Shown here in pieces: positions 62,871-64,000 of a stretch of 64,000 nucleotides of DNA (positions within the stretch are counted from its first letter, which is position 1; the number at the start of each line of letters is the position of its first letter). Under the pieces are notes generated by a model. It was not told the origin of the DNA. It was given only the letters and a program-made list of their open reading frames with translations, and did not search any database. Origin of the DNA: Modicisalibacter sp049808615 (lineage in GTDB: Bacteria; Pseudomonadota; Gammaproteobacteria; Pseudomonadales; Halomonadaceae); NCBI RefSeq assembly GCF_049808615.1, contig NZ_JBNCAN010000023.1, positions 1-64,000 of the forward strand, read 5' to 3'. Both the position numbers and the translations under genes were made by a program.

Positions 62871-63710
62871 ATGAGCACGCAAGAGCACCCACTGGGCATC
62901 AGTTTCGAATTCTTTCCACCGACTACCGATGTCGGTCGTGAGAAGCTGATGCAAACCCGGAATGCTCTGGCCGAGCGTAAGCCGCACTTTTTCTCGGTGA
63001 CCTATGGCGCAGGCGGTTCGACGCAAGCGCGTACTGTCAATACCGTCAAGCAGGTCAGCGAGTGTGGTATCACCACCGCGCCCCACATCTCCTGCGTGGG
63101 CAGCGACAAGGGTGAATTGCGGGAGTTGCTGGTTAATTATCGCGAATCGGGCATCGACAGCCTGGTGGCCTTACGTGGTGATCTGCCGTCCGGCATGGGG
63201 AGCATTGGCGAGCTGCGCTATGCCAATGAGCTGGTCGAGTTCATCCGAGAGGAGACCGGGAATCACTTCGAGATCGCCGTGGCCGCCTATCCAGAGTCGC
63301 ATCCCCAGGCGCCGAGCTTCGATAAGGATCTGGAAAACTTCGTGCGCAAGATGCGTGCCGGTGCCAACATGGCCATCACCCAGTACTTCTTCAACGCCGA
63401 TGCCTATTTCCACTTCGTGGATCGAGTACGTGCCTTGGGCATCGAGGCCCCTATCTTGCCGGGTATCATGCCGATCACCAATTACACCAAGCTGGCGCGT
63501 TTTTCCGATGCCTGCGGCGCCGATATCCCGCGCTGGATACGCAAGCAGCTCGAGGCTTACGGTGATGATAAAGAGAGCATCGAAGCCTTCGGTGAAGAGG
63601 TGGTGTCGCGACTTTGCCAGCGTCTGTTAGAAGGCGGTGCCCCCGGGTTGCACTTCTATACGCTGAACCAGGCGGCTCCCAGTCTCCGGATCGTCGACAA
63701 TATCGCGTGA
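62871..63710 (+). CDS. metF: 5,10-methylenetetrahydrofolate reductase
   Basis: 279 residues, FAD-dependent TIM barrel that makes 5-methyltetrahydrofolate for methionine synthesis. GISFEFFPPTTDVG, FSVTYGAGGSTQART, PHISCVGSDKGEL and AITQYFFNADAYFHF are diagnostic. The ATG at 62871 is chosen from three in-frame candidates because GAGG lies about 11 bases upstream and the product matches the family N terminus. It completes, with metK and ahcY, most of the methyl cycle carried by this window. Confidence 0.95.
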   Translation: MSTQEHPLGISFEFFPPTTDVGREKLMQTRNALAERKPHFFSVTYGAGGSTQARTVNTVKQVSECGITTAPHISCVGSDKGELRELLVNYRESGIDSLVALRGDLPSGMGSIGELRYANELVEFIREETGNHFEIAVAAYPESHPQAPSFDKDLENFVRKMRAGANMAITQYFFNADAYFHFVDRVRALGIEAPILPGIMPITNYTKLARFSDACGADIPRWIRKQLEAYGDDKESIEAFGEEVVSRLCQRLLEGGAPGLHFYTLNQAAPSLRIVDNIA

Positions 63711-63786
63711 AGTGTGCCGGGTTGGCAGAATGCCGGGTCTTGGCTAGCCTGTAGACGGATGTCGTACTCAAGGACAGGAGAAAGGC

Positions 63787-64000
63787 ATGTTACGTTCAAA
63801 GCTATTGTTGGGTATGAGCACGCTGCTATTGGCAGGCACCGTGCAGGCTGAACAGAGTATCGAGATGCACCAGGTCGATGCCGAAGGCGTTGGCGATAGC
63901 ATCGGGACCGTCACGCTCGAAGACAGCGACTATGGGCTTCTGCTTACCCCCGACCTGAGTGATCTCGAGGGGGGCATGCATGGCTTCCATGTTCACCAGA
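63787..64000 (+). CDS. sodC: Cu/Zn superoxide dismutase, 5' part (truncated by window edge)
   Basis: 71 codons are visible. A signal peptide (MLRSKLLLGMSTLLLAGTVQA) is followed by the beginning of the SodC fold, with SIGTVTLEDSDYGLLLTPDLSDLEGGMHGFHVHQ carrying the first copper-ligand histidines in GFHVH. The enzyme removes periplasmic superoxide. AGGAGA lies six bases before the ATG. The rest of the gene is beyond the window. Confidence 0.9.
   Translation, partial: MLRSKLLLGMSTLLLAGTVQAEQSIEMHQVDAEGVGDSIGTVTLEDSDYGLLLTPDLSDLEGGMHGFHVHQ

Overview
This window is a high-GC gammaproteobacterial chromosome segment. It most resembles a halophilic Halomonadaceae member (Halomonas-like), judged from the tkt-metK-ahcY block, the cyanophycin operon, the protein styles and the dispersed intergenic repeats; this is inferred from content, not from a database match. 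No rRNA, tRNA, CRISPR array, transposase or integrase was seen.

Layout. 1-7.4 kb: housekeeping genes tkt (minus), metK, a Ser-rich lipoprotein, ahcY with an S-adenosylhomocysteine riboswitch in its leader, and a Na+/H+ antiporter. 7.5-33.9 kb: a large copper-handling region. It holds a periplasmic phospholipase D-like lipoprotein, a copA-copB-cupredoxin-copR-copS-cusF-like operon, a VTT membrane protein, a Met-rich periplasmic protein, a cytochrome c lipoprotein, ccdA, an ECF sigma factor with a Cys-rich tail, YHS and ICMT proteins, a Cu+ P-type ATPase with DUF2933 and DUF3141 partners, a DUF411 protein, a YVTN propeller, and cusCBA. 34.1-42.6 kb: an eight-gene operon that looks like the membrane arm of respiratory complex I or group 4 hydrogenases (A, a B/D fusion, H, J, K, L, M, N). 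It has no NADH module, no ferredoxin subunit, and no cysteine ligands in the B-like part. 42.6-48.6 kb: DmeF/DmeR-like and MerR/ZntA-like metal efflux pairs and an ArnT-family glycosyltransferase. 49.0-53.7 kb: cyanophycin operon cphB-cphA-iadA. 53.9-60.0 kb: a probable lipid A or envelope sugar-modification operon divergent from a PmrAB-like two-component system, with a PmrA-type box between them. 60.0-64.0 kb: mntP, an AEC transporter, a zinc CDF exporter, metF and the start of sodC.

The main regulatory observation is a direct repeat, TTCAG-N6-TTCAG. It occurs at eight promoters between 9.05 and 33.98 kb, always with a -10-like hexamer starting 11 bases after the last G of the box. It precedes the copA operon that encodes CopRS, the Met-rich protein, the ccdA/sigma region, the YHS/ICMT genes, the DUF411 operon, an unknown secreted protein, cusCBA, and the complex I-like operon. 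The simplest reading is that CopR controls all of them, so the cofactor-poor complex I-like assembly belongs to a copper-stress regulon. That operon is the best candidate here for an undescribed system.

Two further MerR-type copper promoters (16.73 and 20.41 kb) suggest a CueR encoded elsewhere also acts on this region. Two dispersed repeat families are present: a ~150-bp element with ~22-bp terminal inverted repeats (two copies flanking the cyanophycin operon, one supplying stop codons to both neighbouring genes), and a different inverted-repeat element between nuoJ- and nuoK-like genes. The methyl-cycle genes ahcY and metF lie about 57 kb apart with the metal region between them, which is compatible with insertion of metal-resistance blocks into a formerly compact locus.
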